The translations under genes and the position numbers were made by a program. Positions 25,446 through 37,670 of a stretch of DNA of 64,000 nt are shown here, one piece after another. This stretch comes from Diadophis punctatus similis (Eukaryota > Chordata > Lepidosauria > Squamata > Dipsadidae), in NCBI GenBank assembly GCA_023053685.1, contig JALIGW010000005.1, positions 22,466,501-22,530,500 on the forward strand, given 5' to 3'. Position 1 is the stretch's first letter. Every line of letters starts with the position of its first letter. Below the pieces are notes generated by a model, which was not told where the DNA came from, searched no databases, and was given only the letters and a program-made list of their open reading frames with translations.

Positions 25446-26682
25446 ATACATATGTTTATAATTGTATTAATCTAGAGGCAACTGTGCATTTAAAACATGG
25501 AGAATATATGGTATATTACACACCCTTCATTTGCTTATTTTTGTGTATTGTATGCATGAGATACCATGCCTTTTATCCTCTCTCCCCCCCCACCCCTCTC
25601 TCCTACATAGAAAATTAAAAAAAATTAAACAATACAATATTTAAATGAACCAGCAGGTAGCTTTTTGGAAACAATAAGGCATTTTTAAAAAATAACCCTA
25701 AATGCAGTGGTATGGGGCTTCTTGATATTTATGATTTTTTCTACTTCTTCAGTACAAAAGGCCTCTATCCAGAGCACAGATACCACTAATAAAATAGTTG
25801 GGGAAACATCACAAATGGAGTTCTCTCACTCACTGCCATCCAGTCCAGATTTGACAAGGCCCTCACCAACTGACCTAAGAGCATGGATTAGGAAGATACA
25901 GTAAAGGCTTCAAGATCCCTTAAAACTCTGTTATTCTGTTGTCCTTTACTATTTAACTCCCAAATCTCATGATAAATTGTAAACCCAGATTAATGTAAAA
26001 TATATCTATTGTGCCACAAAGAAGCATAGCAGTTATCCAGATCGGTGTTTTTAAAGATTCTGTGCTGGTTTCTCTGAACAGCAGACAAGTAGTAGTAGAC
26101 AACAGCAGACACACAGTAGACAAAGCTGTACAATTGTAAAATAATTGTTTATAATAGTTAGATGTAACAGTAATTTCTTTTTATTCTCTCACAGCCCTAT
26201 ATGGATAGAGATAATTGTAGATTCTTTTGACTGTGTTTAGCATACTTCCTTTAAAGACTGAATGTAATTTATGATCATTGTAAAGTTTATGGTAGGCCTG
26301 GAAAAACTTATTGGATACTGATTAATCTCCACTCACTGAACTCTCCTTAATATGGCACAGTGTAAGATTAAAAATACATATGGGGATAAAGCTGCATAAT
26401 TTTCCAAATGTCAGCACATGGGATGCGCTATCTGATCACTTGACTAAATGATCTAGAGAAGAGGCTTCTTCAAGTGAATATACTAATTATTCTGCTTCCT
26501 CTCTATGTTACATTCACAAGGATTTATAAGTTTGGAGATATTCAAATCAGTCCTAAATGATATAAACTCCTTAGTGATGTCAGATCCTAAGAGTATAACA
26601 CCCCCTTCCAGCATTTTGACAGACTGAATTCTGATATGCACAAGTTATTTTTTAAAATAAAGTATGAGTACATTATAATTAC

Positions 26683-26881
26683 AGTTTCTGAAAGTATCAC
26701 TGCTTCAGACTGCTGCAGAGAAATATCAGTTGATTTCAATTCTTTCTCAAATATTTCTTGGTGCTTGCTGTTTCTCTTTTCTTTCTTCTTTTCTTTCTTA
26801 TCTTTATCTGAGTCATCTTTATCCAACTTATCTTGTGATCGAGAATGCATCTTCTTTGGCAGAAGGGGCTCAAGCACAAAC
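26683..26881 (-). CDS. DOCK1: DOCK1 exon E11 (poly-basic region)
   Basis: 199 nt; the first base completes Gly, then 66 codons from FVLEPLLPKKMHSRSQDKLD through KKEKKKEKRNSKHQEIFEKE to QSEAVILSET. The acceptor is attgtttag and the donor gtaatt. The lysine-rich block is the tail's poly-basic stretch; in DOCK180 this region has been linked to acidic phospholipid binding (family knowledge). Confidence 0.97.
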
Positions 26882-28040
26882 CTAAACAATATTATTTTTT
26901 AAAAAATATGCAGTTAGTACCATGAAAGCACAGCTCTTTCAGCATATTCATTCTACTTCAATAAAAAAAGGAAACATGCAAAAACATGTTTGTTTACAGA
27001 TACGTACTATATGCAAACATACATTCGGAGATTTTAATTCTCTAGGATTATTTTTCAAAACAGTTTACAATTCAGTATTGCATTTTGTGAATCAAAGAAC
27101 ATTGAAATGTCTTCTTAGTAAAAATGCAGCTGATGACATCAATTATCGTTATACATGTTCCCTGTGGCTTTTTCTTAAGGAACACAATCACATGTTAATA
27201 TGGAACTGTAGTTGATAGTTGATAATATCATGGGATATACTCATATTATCTGCTTTTTAAGGAAAGCAATCACACTGTAGTAATTGTGGGAAAATTCCTG
27301 CTCCAGATTAAGGCATAATTAAGGCAGAACTTTTCTGCCAAAAATTATTTCTCTGCTATTTGCACTAAAATGCAAATAGGCATGTTTGCCTCGCCCAAAG
27401 AATAGCCAGTTTAAATATACTTTTGCAAATACACAAGTATCATAACCAGTTCCATTTTATTTTATTCTGTGTACTTTTACATGCCAAGATAAAGAACATA
27501 TCAAAAGCTATTTATAAAACTAAAATAAATACTACTGCTAAATGCCCATTTTATTATGTAAATAATAGCAAGAGTTAGTGATAAAGTGTCTGGGTCAAAA
27601 TCTTGCATTCCACAAATATATAGGTAATTACTCCCACTTCCTCTGTGCAATGGGATAGGGATCATGGTGTATCAACATCAAACTAGTGATAAAACAAAAC
27701 AGAGAAATTCACCTAACCATTTAATATTTTAACATTAAATAGTTAGCTGAATTTTAAATATTTTAATTTTAAATATTAATATTTAATATTTTAGATAAAA
27801 AGTGGCTGATAAGAATCTTTGAGCTAAATATCTTTTTTTCACTGTCTAGATATAAGAGTGATTTTCAGTTTGCCTGTATAATTTTATGAAATAAAAGCAA
27901 ATAGCTCCAGAATGAACTAGCAAAATAGACGTCCTATATGTTACACATCATGATAGCCTCTTATAGCTTAGATCTGATTTTCAAAAAGACAAAGAAAAGG
28001 GTGCAGAACAGAACTATAGAACACATTATGGTGCATTTAC
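26882..28040 (-). other. DOCK1 intron E10-E11
   Basis: 1.16 kb of AT-rich unique-looking sequence; I see no repeat, exon or other element. Confidence 0.85.
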
Positions 28041-28186
28041 CCATCTGAGCCAGGCCTAGAAGGAGCACTGTCAGAAGAGATGGAAGAAATTGAAGCAACA
28101 GATAGTGGCCTTGAGGAGGACGGCATTGTGAACGATCGAACCATAGACCTTGGCCGACTGCCTTGCCGGTCATCTACTGATGAGGG
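28041..28186 (-). CDS. DOCK1: DOCK1 exon E10 (Ser-rich linker)
   Basis: 146 nt, phase 0 start, ending with GG of a Gly codon. It encodes PSSVDDRQGSRPRSMVRSFT, MPSSSRPLSVASISSISSDS and APSRPGSD. The acceptor is gttttgtag and the donor gtaaat. This serine-rich low-complexity linker follows DHR-2 and has several basic RxxS sites that could be phosphorylated. Confidence 0.96.
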
Positions 28187-28620
28187 CTACAAAACAAAAC
28201 AGAAATGAAAATAAAATATAACTTCTTCTGTTACAAAGACATAATAAAAAAATGAAAATGAAAAAAAGTATGGTGACTTCACCAGACCATTATTAAGAGC
28301 ACCGTTACTAACTGGGGTTCCAAAGATACCACTTATAAGGCTCTATGATAGCCTTTCTTCAAGAAGGGTATTTCAAATAACAATTGTTATAATTATAATT
28401 ACACTCAAATTTGACAGACATTGGTTTGTGTGTAGAGTACGAAGCTAAGAAGTGTTGTCGTCCGCCAGCGGCCTGTGCAGCTGGTAGCAGATTCGGACAG
28501 CGAGGAGGCTGAAGAAGGCTCAGTGCCAGAGGCAGGGATTCAGCCAGGGCCTTCAGAACCTCCAGAGGTTTCCATGAGTGAAGAAGAAGAAGAGGAGGAG
28601 CCTGTTCTCAATGACCAGTG

Positions 28621-28866
28621 GACTAATTTAGCAACTCGATCATGTCTAGCTTTGTAATCAGTTTGCGCGATTTTGCTGCACTCACATATTAAGTGTGAAA
28701 CAGTTTCAACTTTGTCGTTGCAAAGCTGGCAGTTTGGATTGTCAGTGGATTTTTGTATCTTCGCTTTCATGGCATTAGTTTGTAGTGCTTGTTCTTGAGC
28801 AGCGAGTATTAAACCTTCCGTTTCTTTCTTGATGTTTCCCATTTTAAGCCATGCCCAAGTCATCAC
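28621..28866 (-). pseudogene. R4/Dong-type retrotransposon fragment (CCHC region)
   Basis: The minus-strand frame gives [60 protein letters not shown] and [20 protein letters not shown]. The C-x2-C-x8-H-x4-C knuckle after ALxTNxMKAKI is characteristic of non-LTR elements with a restriction-like endonuclease; that endonuclease and the RT are absent here. Confidence 0.75.
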
Positions 28867-28869
28867 ATT

Positions 28870-28931
<62 letters not shown>

Positions 28932-28945
28932 TATCATTATTATTT
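28870..28945. repeat. (TCA)n microsatellite
   Basis: About 20 TCA units with a decayed ttatcattattatt end; read on the minus strand in frame it encodes poly-Asp. Confidence 0.97.
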
Positions 28946-29007
28946 TCCATCACTTCACTTTCAAGCTGAAGAGTATTTAAAAATAGCATATTTAAAGAGC
29001 TACTCAC

Positions 29008-29145
29008 AAGACTTCTGATTCCATATTGTTTTTCAACTTTTTCTTTCAGTTGTTTAAAACAGGCTTCCATCCTCTCATGAAATGGCCTTAGTGCTTCTGT
29101 GACTTTATTCCCATGAATTCGGATACCTTCTGTCAGGAAAGGGAT
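29008..29145 (-). CDS. DOCK1: DOCK1 exon E9 (end of DHR-2)
   Basis: 46 codons, phase 0 to 0: [40 protein letters not shown] and YGIRSL. The acceptor is tccattacag and the donor gtgagt. It is the C-terminal helix of DHR-2 and joins in frame to PSSVDD in E10. The reading frame stays open far past the donor into the intron (see findings). Confidence 0.96.
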
Positions 29146-30829
29146 CTGTAATGGACAATTACATTTTATTTCATTTTCTGATCTTCTTTCAAATGAAATA
29201 GAAACTCAATGAGAATTTCACCTCAGCTGTATACATAAGAGTTACCAGCATAAAAATACCTGTAAGAATCTATGCAAAATATTACTGTTCATTATAACAA
29301 AATGAAGATTACAATAATTATTGTTACTGTTATTACATAAAGCTCATATTTATATCATGTATATGTCATGTGCAGTTTTTCTATTATCCATGTTTTTATG
29401 TATATAATTTCATCAAGATAAATACATGTTTTTAAGAAGGCATATACTTAGAATGATAATGATGAGTCTCGTGTTACATTATGACAGTCCGAACCACAAT
29501 ATTTCAAAAAACAAAAATATTTAAAAAACCACATGCTTTTGGCTAAAGAGAACTAATTATGACCACTAAAATATTTTATATGAATTTGTATACGTCTTTG
29601 TGTACTTAAGTGCTTATAAATCAATTTGCTTACTGCTAAACATACATATCTAAACAATGGTTTAAAATTTTTAAAAAACAGAAACATTAATTCTATTTTA
29701 TGACTGAAAATAACTACGCCCAAGGCTGCTGTCATAAAATATCCATGTTAAGATAATTACCTCACAGTATGGAGATAGGGCTGACCTTTAAAATATTTTA
29801 AGAAAAACACTTTATTCCCACAGCTACAAACCTTGTTTGTTGTTTCCTCTCTTCCTCCCTCTTTTTCAAACTTAATGGGGTGGTAATAAAATGAGATACA
29901 CGTTTTCAGTGTTTAGTATTCTTCATAGTAATCAGGCTAAGAGGCTTTTTCTTAATCATTCATAATTAAACCCTAATACTGATTAAAACAATTTTTCCTA
30001 TCATCCCTAAATATCCACCTAAATTAGCAGATTTTATTATTAAGGAAGAGAAGAAAACAAGCAAACTGCACTTAATGTATTCAAGAAATCTTATAGAATG
30101 CAATCTGGAATCTGATTTGAAGTAGAATAAAATTGCCAGTTCATTTGACTTGGAACGAAAAAGACTTGAGAAGTATAATATTTACATATTACAGTATCTG
30201 GTATCATAATTTTTTTAAAGTCACTCTTCTGCTGCTTCAATTAGAACTACTTCCTTATAATCAAACATTAATTAACATAACCTATTTCGCTATGCTATGG
30301 AACTTAAATATAAGGTACCATAATTATAACTACTCTCTTGTTCCTTCTCCCATTTTATTAGGCAGCTAAGGGATAAAAAGAAGACTTCTCCCTTGGTTTA
30401 TCACATAACATTTTTTATTTTTCAATAAATGAATAACAAGGAAAAAAACAAGCAGAAAAAAAGAAAGTCTTCAAAAAATATGTTTGCTGATGGTTTTTAG
30501 CTATTGTAGTAAAATACGATAGAAATAATCCTGTATATTTAAAAGAAAATACTGTTAAAAGTGATCAGTGGACTCATAGAATTACTCCATAACTTTTTAG
30601 TTATGTCACTTCCCAAATCACCATATATTCTAATTATGATCCCAAGGTGCTCAGAACCACAGAGCCAACTTACTAGACTCAATAACACCATTCTTGCTCA
30701 GTAAGGCCCAGGATAAAATATTAGAGATTTCGTCCCTTATTTTATACTATGTTTTCTTACTACCATTTGGACCCATTGAATCCCTTTGCAACTTTCTAGT
30801 ACTTAGTCAATGCTTTGCTTTTTTCATTA

Positions 30830-31225
30830 CAGGTAGTCCTCGACCTACAACAGTTTATTTAGTGACCGTTTGAAGTTATAACGGCACTGAAAAATGTGAC
30901 CTATGACAGTTTTTCACAGATACGACCTTTGTAGCATCCCCATAATCATGTGATCAAAATACAGATTCTTGGCATTTGGTTCAGATTTATGATCGCTGCT
31001 GTATCTCAAGGTCATGTGATTCCCTTTTGCGATCTTCTCATAAGTAAAGTCAATGAGGAAGGCAGATTCACTTAACAACCAGGTTACTAACTTATCAACT
31101 GCAGTGATTCACTTAACAACTGTGGCAAAGAAGGTCGTAAAATGGGGCAAAACTCACTTAACAGATATTTCACTTAACCACAGAAATTTTGGGCTCAATT
31201 GTGGTTGTACGTCAACGACTGCCTG
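30830..31225. mobile_element. TA-flanked MITE (caggtagtcctcgac family)
   Basis: 396 bp with terminal inverted repeats caggtagtcctcgacctac and gtacgtcaacgactgcctg, and TA on each side. It contains the atcactgcagttgataag-type interior shared with the 19382 copy. A TA duplication points to a Tc1/mariner-like mover, but the source is not known from the window. Confidence 0.8.
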
Positions 31226-32239
31226 TATTAGGATATGTTTGGGCTCCCCCTTTTTTCTCTGCGAGCCTTAAAAAAAAGAAGCCCTCAAATCCATTTACTC
31301 CTGGAGCAACACAATGGATTGGCTGTTTGCAAAACTGTACAAAATATGCTCTATGTGGGCCTTGCTATATTCCTGTGGGCGGGGGGAATGAGATACTTTT
31401 AACCAAGAGAGACTCCTTTTCACAAAATATAGTAGTGAAATTACTGTCAGGGGTGTGCTTCTTGATGCGTAAATGCAGTTTCTTGCTATGGACCTTCACC
31501 CTGTGAAGGTGATAGTCGATACATTACCATCTTTTCTACTCCTTTTCCTATAAGCCTTTTCCATTCTTGTAATTTATAGCATTTTATAGCATCAGCCAGC
31601 CTTGCTGTTATGATATAAAGCTTGTCTTCATTATTGATGTATTGCCACAGCAATGGCTGGATGGCTATAAAAAGCTATAAATCATTGGGTGGAATGGCCA
31701 TTGGGTGTGGCAAGTGACTCCCTGCATACAATGGTAAAAATGATAGTCAGAATTCCGCTGCTTTCAGAAAACTGGATGGAGACGGTTGAAATAAATACTG
31801 CATGGTACTATCTTGGGAAGTACTATCTATTCACCTTTCTCATTTTTATTTGTTTTCATACAATTGGAAAAAGCCTTTTTGGTTATTTTTAGCATCCTTC
31901 ACTAACTTCAGCTCTCTATTTTAAATTTACTGATATCAGCTGATCCGTTTGGGGCCACCTGTTTGTATTCTTCCTTTGTGATTGGACCCTTCTTTTCTGC
32001 ATGTGTCCCTTTTTGTTTGCAGGACTTCCCTAAGATTTTGTGTGTGTGTGTGTGTGTGTTGGATTCTTTTGCTGTCAATTTTTCCCCTCAATGGAATTAT
32101 TTGCAGTTGTGCTTTAAATATCTTCCTCATTTAAGAACTCCCCTCTTTCTTGAGTTCCTTTCCCCTTTACTCCTTCTTGGGTCTTACTAATCATTGTTTT
32201 GAACTTATTAAAACTCACTTTTATGAAATCCACAATATA

Positions 32240-32562
32240 CCGTATTTTTCGGAGTATAAGACGCACCGGAGTATAAGACGCACCTTAGTTTTGGGGGAGG
32301 AAAACAAGGAAATAAGGCCTCTACCTCCAAGCAATTTGCCAAACACCAAACAGCAAACAGCACAGATGATATACACTGTTTGCTGTGTATTTCTGTGCAT
32401 GTGTGCCTGACCCATAGAAATAGCAAATAATTGGAGAAATGTACATTATGCCAGAAAGTTTTCTTAAATGTAGTCACACTAACTCGGTGTATAAGACCCA
32501 CCCAAGTTTTCACCCTCTTTTGGGGGGTAAATAAAGGTATACTTATACTCCGAAAAATATGG
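32240..32562. mobile_element. TA-flanked MITE (ccgtatttttcggagtataa family)
   Basis: 323 bp with ends ccgtatttttcggagtataa and ttatactccgaaaaatatgg, complementary over about 20 bp, with TA on both sides. A local tandem copy of cggagtataagacgcac lies at the left end. Confidence 0.85.
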
Positions 32563-32584
32563 TATCTTTGACTACATTATTTTA

Positions 32585-32883
32585 AGGTGATGGCTCAGTG
32601 GTTAAAGACACTGAGCTTGTCAACTGAAAAGCTGACAGCCTGGGTTTGAGCCCCAAGCACTGCGCAATGAGTGAGCTCCCGTTACTTGCTTCAGCTCCTG
32701 CTAACCTAGCAGTTCAAAAACATGCAAATGCGAGTAGATAAATAGGTACCACTTCGGTGGGAAGGTAACAGCTTTCTGTCATACTGGCCACACAATCGTG
32801 GAAATGTTTTTGGCTCCCTGGACTAAGAAATGGGGATGAGCCCTAGAGTCAGACTGGACTGGACAGGGGAAACCTTTATCTTT
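32585..32883 (+). mobile_element. Sauria-type SINE with 11-bp target duplication
   Basis: tRNA-like head with atggctcagtggttaaag (A box) and gggtttgagcccc (B box), body gtagataaataggtaccac, and a Bov-B-type end cctttatcttt. acattatttta flanks both sides exactly. Confidence 0.92.
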
Positions 32884-33682
32884 ACATTATTTTAGTTTTC
32901 CTTAAAATTAAGACTCCAGCATTACATGATCACTTTCTTCTAATTTCCTTGCTACTTGTAATTCTTCAGCTAAATCTTTCATGTTGATTACTATCATGTC
33001 AAGAATACCTGATCCTCTTGAGTCTTCCTCCACACTCTGGAGAAAATTGTCTAAAGGATTTCCTGGAAGGACTATGCCTGGCACAGCTTGTTTCCCGATA
33101 TCAGGAAATCTTGACCAGTAGGTTTGTGTTAAGAGTTAGTGTTATTATGGCATGGGATACATGCACATTTAAGTGGTAAATGAAATAACCTTTGATAAAA
33201 ATAGTAACATTTTAGCTTAAAAGTCTTTAAAATAACAAGGCAAAACCAAATGTGACTATAATTATGGTTTTATTCACTTAAAAATGGATAATTCATGTTA
33301 AAGACAAAAATGTAGGGAGAGTTTGTTTAACTGGATGGTGTTTGCATTCTCTAAATGTTAAACAGTTGTCCATTATTACAGAAAAATTTAAAAACACTGG
33401 ACTGGAAGGATGGCGAAGAATAAAACCTAAATATTCAAGGTCTTTAGTTTAAACTCATTCTTGGAGTTTCAAAGTCTATGGCGACCTAGTTGTAATTCAT
33501 TGCAGTATCCCTTTCCTTACATGTATCACCAACAGAGAATAATTATCAGTGGACTTTTAAAATTATTCTGACATAACCTTGCAGATAGCATATTTCAAAA
33601 GCTGATAGGCACAGCTGCTATCGGATTGTTTTAATTCATTATAGTAATGAGTTGCCAAATCCCATAACTCTTCTCTTTGTAC

Positions 33683-33830
33683 CAATAAAGGAGAATATTT
33701 ATAGCTCAGGGTTGAAATTCGGGGTCCTTGGTTTTCTCTGAGCCAGCACTGATGATGTTACCTAGTTAGGGTAATGAAATGTCTGCAAGAAAACAAGCAA
33801 GCTCAGAGACACCAAGGACCCCTCTTCTCT
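33683..33830 (+). repeat. Dispersed repeat, second copy of the 5960 family
   Basis: caataaaggagaatatttat, gatgatgttacctagttagg and gtctgcaagaaaacaagcaa match the 5960-6175 element, with ccttggt/accaagg ends. Confidence 0.55.
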
Positions 33831-33842
33831 TTGTCTTTAAGA

Positions 33843-33954
<112 letters not shown>

Positions 33955-33959
33955 TCTTT

Positions 33960-34222
33960 TATTCATTAAACATGAAACTCAGTCAACTGAATATTCAAAA
34001 ATGCATCACAAATACCATTGACTAGTGCTAATGGTTGATACGGGTTGCTGCCAGCATCCTAGGTGTCAATAAAGTACCTTCTTAAGATGTACGATGCTCT
34101 GAATAGCACAGTTTTTTGCAGTTCCGCTACTGTTATTACAGGAAGCTGCAATTTGTTGATGTATTTTATAAAATTCTTGGACATGGTATCAAGTGCCCCG
34201 ATGACAATGGGTATCACGTTTC
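33960..34222 (-). pseudogene. R4/Dong-type retrotransposon C-terminus and 3'UTR
   Basis: The minus-strand frame gives VIPIVIGALDTMSKNFIKYI then NKLQLPVITVAELQKTVLFR and ASYILRRYFIDT with stop at 34059-34061. VIPIVIGAL...LQKT is the extreme C-terminus of restriction-like-endonuclease LINEs, downstream of the CCHC segment type seen at 28621. Confidence 0.75.
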
Positions 34223-34254
34223 ATCCATAATCGCGTAGTTTCAATGGCCAGGGT

Positions 34255-34735
34255 TGTTGTTGTTGTTGTTGTTTGTTTATTTATTTATTTATTTATTTGA
34301 ATGGATTTCTATGCCGCCCAACTCCCGGGGGACTCTGGGCGGCTCACAGCATATTAGAAACCATTACAAAATATAAAATATAATGATTAAAAAAATACAA
34401 AAGTTAAAAAAGTATCATATATTCATAATCAAGGGGGGAGACCCATATCTAATTCTAGTTGGTCTCACTTTCACCCCGCCTGCCAGAAGAGCCAAGTTTT
34501 TATTGCTTTCCGGAAGGCCAGTAGGGTGGGGATGGTCCTGATCTCCGGGGGAAGCTGGTTCCACAGGGAGGGAGCTCCCACAGAGAAGGCCCTCCCCCTC
34601 GGCCCCGCCAACCAACATTGTTTGGTCGACGGGACCTGGAGGAGGCCGACTCTGTGGGCCCTAACCGGTCGTAGGGAGGTATGCGGCAGGATGCGGTCCC
34701 GAAGATAACCTGGCCCTGTTTTTGTTTTTTTTTTG
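34255..34735 (-). pseudogene. LINE 3' end with WNQLP C-terminus
   Basis: The minus-strand frame AFSVGAPSLWNQLPPEIRTI, PTLLAFRKAIKTWLFWQAG and TGA is a typical C-terminal end of a CR1/L2-group LINE. The 3'UTR carries the ggagttgggcggcat signature and ends in an (AAATA)n tail. Confidence 0.7.
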
Positions 34736-34749
34736 TTTTTGTTTTGTTG

Positions 34750-34880
<131 letters not shown>

Positions 34881-34933
34881 TATTGTCCCCTATTGTGCTT
34901 TATCTTCCCCTAAAAAGGTGGAATCTCTTATAT

Positions 34934-35146
34934 TTACAATGATCTGAAAACTATTTCTGAGTTCCAGTGGTGCAAAATATCCTCTATGTTTTTGCTTTTT
35001 GTCATTAGACACCTCCACAGCTCTTGTTCCTCCGTTTCTGTGTCTTCATCATGGAGGATCACCTCCACTGTCTGCAAGCCTTTTTTCTTTGAACAGATAA
35101 GCCCTTGAGCTTTCTCATCAACTGAAGTTTGGCCTTGCTGGTTCAA
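34934..35146 (-). other. Unrecognised open stretch
   Basis: A 70-codon minus-strand frame with AQGLICSKKKGLQTVEVILH and DEDTETEEQELWRCLMTKSK. Composition is protein-like and it sits next to R4-type remains, so it may be the N-terminal part of such an element. I cannot confirm this. Confidence 0.3.
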
Positions 35147-35424
35147 TCCTTTGACTTTTTCTGCTATGAGCTTTCAATTGCTGCAAATATATCCTAGTTT
35201 CAGACAGGGATATGCCATAAGCCCTGTAGATATTAACTCCCTATTCTTGTACTTCTATCTTCTTTTAATCATTGATGAAAATTTTAATTTTAGCAGCAAT
35301 TCAATACATAATTATTAACATATGAAAACAGCTGAGTAAACTCACATAAAATAGCACTGTTAATAAACCTAAATCCTTATTTTAAATTCCTTGAACAAGA
35401 AATAAATAAACAAAAAAATAACTA

Positions 35425-35641
35425 CAGTGAAACCTCCGTTTAGTGGACCTCAATGTAATGGACTTTTTATGCAACGGAGCAAATTTCTGTGGCAATTTAC
35501 ATCATTTTCATTATTTGCATAATGAAACTGGGCATCATCTGCACAACACATAAATCACTATAATGACATACGTTTATATTTAATAGATATTTTTGAATTA
35601 CAGATATCCTCTAATGATTTAGTCATTAGAAGGTTTTACTT
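35425..35641. mobile_element. Tigger-like MITE, decayed
   Basis: Left end cagtgaaacctccgtttagtg and right end gaaggttttact are roughly complementary, and TA precedes the left end. It resembles pogo/Tigger termini. Confidence 0.5.
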
Positions 35642-36490
35642 TTTCCCCTCCATCAATGTTACCTCTTTCTGCAACATCGACTTCATATTACTTTTTCCTT
35701 TCAGTGGACTTCTTCCCTTTTCTTATTCTGTTTTAATTTATACTAACCTGCTATCAGCAGTATTTGTAATTAATTTTCTAATTAAGTAATTTCTAGTCAA
35801 AACTCACTTTTAAATACAAGAATATATAAGAGAACCATATAATTTCATAATCCCCAGAAAGTTACTAAATCTGGTTTAGAAAAATCATTTAAAAAGCTCA
35901 ATGAAGTTTAACCATATTCAATATTTTCTGAAGTCTCAGGCAGGCTGTTTTATGATGCAGAAAGCAGTGATAAAACCTGAAATATACACCTGTTTTCTTA
36001 CTTTTAGCTACTTTGGAGAACACCGTCTATTGATTCTAGTTTCTTATTTTTAAGATTTTACCTTTTTTGGTTCCCTAACGATGCCCACAAGATATATTGG
36101 ATTAGTTCTCATAATAAACTCAAAAAAACATATAAATTCCAAACTTATGAGATTTTAGAAATTAAAATATAACTCATTACAAGGGCAGCAAGTTGGGGAA
36201 AAGCTGCTCTTTTATTTATTAATTATATCTTCCATATTCTGTACTTTAATCTGGATCTAGCACAACTTTGTCATGAAATATTTGTAATTAAGTTTTCTGC
36301 TATCCCAATATGATAATTTACATTTGGAAGTCTAATTTATATCTCTATATTCTTTTTTGTCACTAATGGAATAAATTAGCCCAGGTAATAAACATATGCA
36401 CTAGAATGAATTCTTTCATGCCTCATTTTTGTCAAAAGTGACAATGAACTATTTGAAAAAGACGTTTGGTTCCTTGTCAATCTGATTTAC

Positions 36491-36574
36491 CTGCCATGCA
36501 ATTAGATCCTTTAGCTTTTCAATTTTTTCATGATCTTCTGGATGTTCATATATGTATTTTTCATTAAAGAAAGC
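36491..36574 (-). CDS. DOCK1: DOCK1 exon E8 (DHR-2)
   Basis: 28 codons, phase 0 to 0: [20 protein letters not shown] then LKDLIAWQ. The acceptor is ccccattag and the donor gtaaat. It matches the AFFTDRYLQEHPE...LKDLIAWQ part of mammalian DOCK1 with conservative changes. Confidence 0.96.
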
Positions 36575-37670
36575 CTAATGGGGGAAAAATCCAGCAGTTA
36601 TTTAGTACTGTAGCATTTATATAATGCATAATAATAGGTAAATATAATATTTAACGTTAACAAGGGTTCTGAGGAAAATCATTCCGAGAAGGAGGAAAGT
36701 AGACATCTGGTAGATGCCTATTTCACTTGTGTTCTTCTCTCCATTTCCTTAAGGGCCATTGCCACCAACTGAGCCATGGGAGACTTGGAAGGAAGGCTAA
36801 TGATGGCCATATCAGAACTTGTTTTATCTCAGATGTCTCTTCCTCCAATAGGGCCACTGTTAACAATTGCCTTTTGGGGAACAATATTTCTTCAGAACAA
36901 ACACATCTGGGTCAGAAAAGGTGCTTTTATTGGCTTACCTTATCAGCCATTCACAGCATTCTACACTTGTATCAAGCAGCACATAGTCACTGTAATAATG
37001 CAGAATCTATATCTAATTTCTTCAGTCCTGCTTAATATAATGAGGCCCTGAACCAGAAGTGTACTGGCTGTTGTTCTTTTACAGAATTGTATACTATCAC
37101 ATAAATGCATGGATTTTGAGATATCCACAACACAGGCGGGCAATCTAAATCACAACTACAAACTGACAATTGTAAACCTGCCAACTGAGTCACAATTTGG
37201 GGTTAAATTGCTGCTCCCCTGGCCCACTATTGACTGTTAATAGATTCACATGACATCTGGATTAAGCCATTGTAAAAATGTAGCTGAAGGACTCTCCTCA
37301 AAGCCTTACCCTTGGCGCCAACTGGCCCAGTGGTAGATTAAATATGGCTTTCAAATCAGATTTAATTCTTGAGGTTGTCTAATAATTTAGAAGGGAGAAG
37401 AGGAGAAAGAAACAAGACCACACAAATTATTCCTTGATTTTCTCTTCTGTCTAATAATCCTCAGTACTTATTCATCAAACAAGAAATGGTTCCCCTTAGT
37501 TTCTGGTTTCAGTGACTCTCTGTCTTACCTGAACTAACTGCTGCAAAAAATGTTTTGAAAGTACTTATATTAGCAAATGATTACCCATTTTTAATATGAA
37601 ATATTTTCTACTAATAATGGCTACTAATCAGTTTATTAGTAACTTATTCAGTTGTGTCATTGCCATTAAG

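Larger units (their letters stand above)
23787..26682 (-). other. DOCK1 intron E11-E12
   Basis: 2.9 kb holding one hAT MITE and a 37-bp tandem duplication; the rest is AT-rich with nothing recognised. Confidence 0.85.
28187..29007 (-). other. DOCK1 intron E9-E10
   Basis: 821 bp containing an R4/Dong-type fragment, a (TCA)n array and an unrecognised acidic reading stretch near 28475-28620 (EEAEEGS, EEEEEE on the plus strand) that may belong to another repeat. Confidence 0.8.

Noticed and set aside
28475..28657. Acidic 60-codon plus-strand frame as a small gene
   Set aside because: It is short, antisense in an intron and next to a truncated retroelement; the acidic run reflects GAA/GAG repeats, more likely part of an unnamed repeat.
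33745..33800. Possible hammerhead ribozyme core (ctgatga ... gaaa ... tgtc) in the dispersed repeat, as known for Penelope-like elements
   Set aside because: Stem II pairs only with a shift and there is no complementary 5' strand for stem I, so the fold is not supported.
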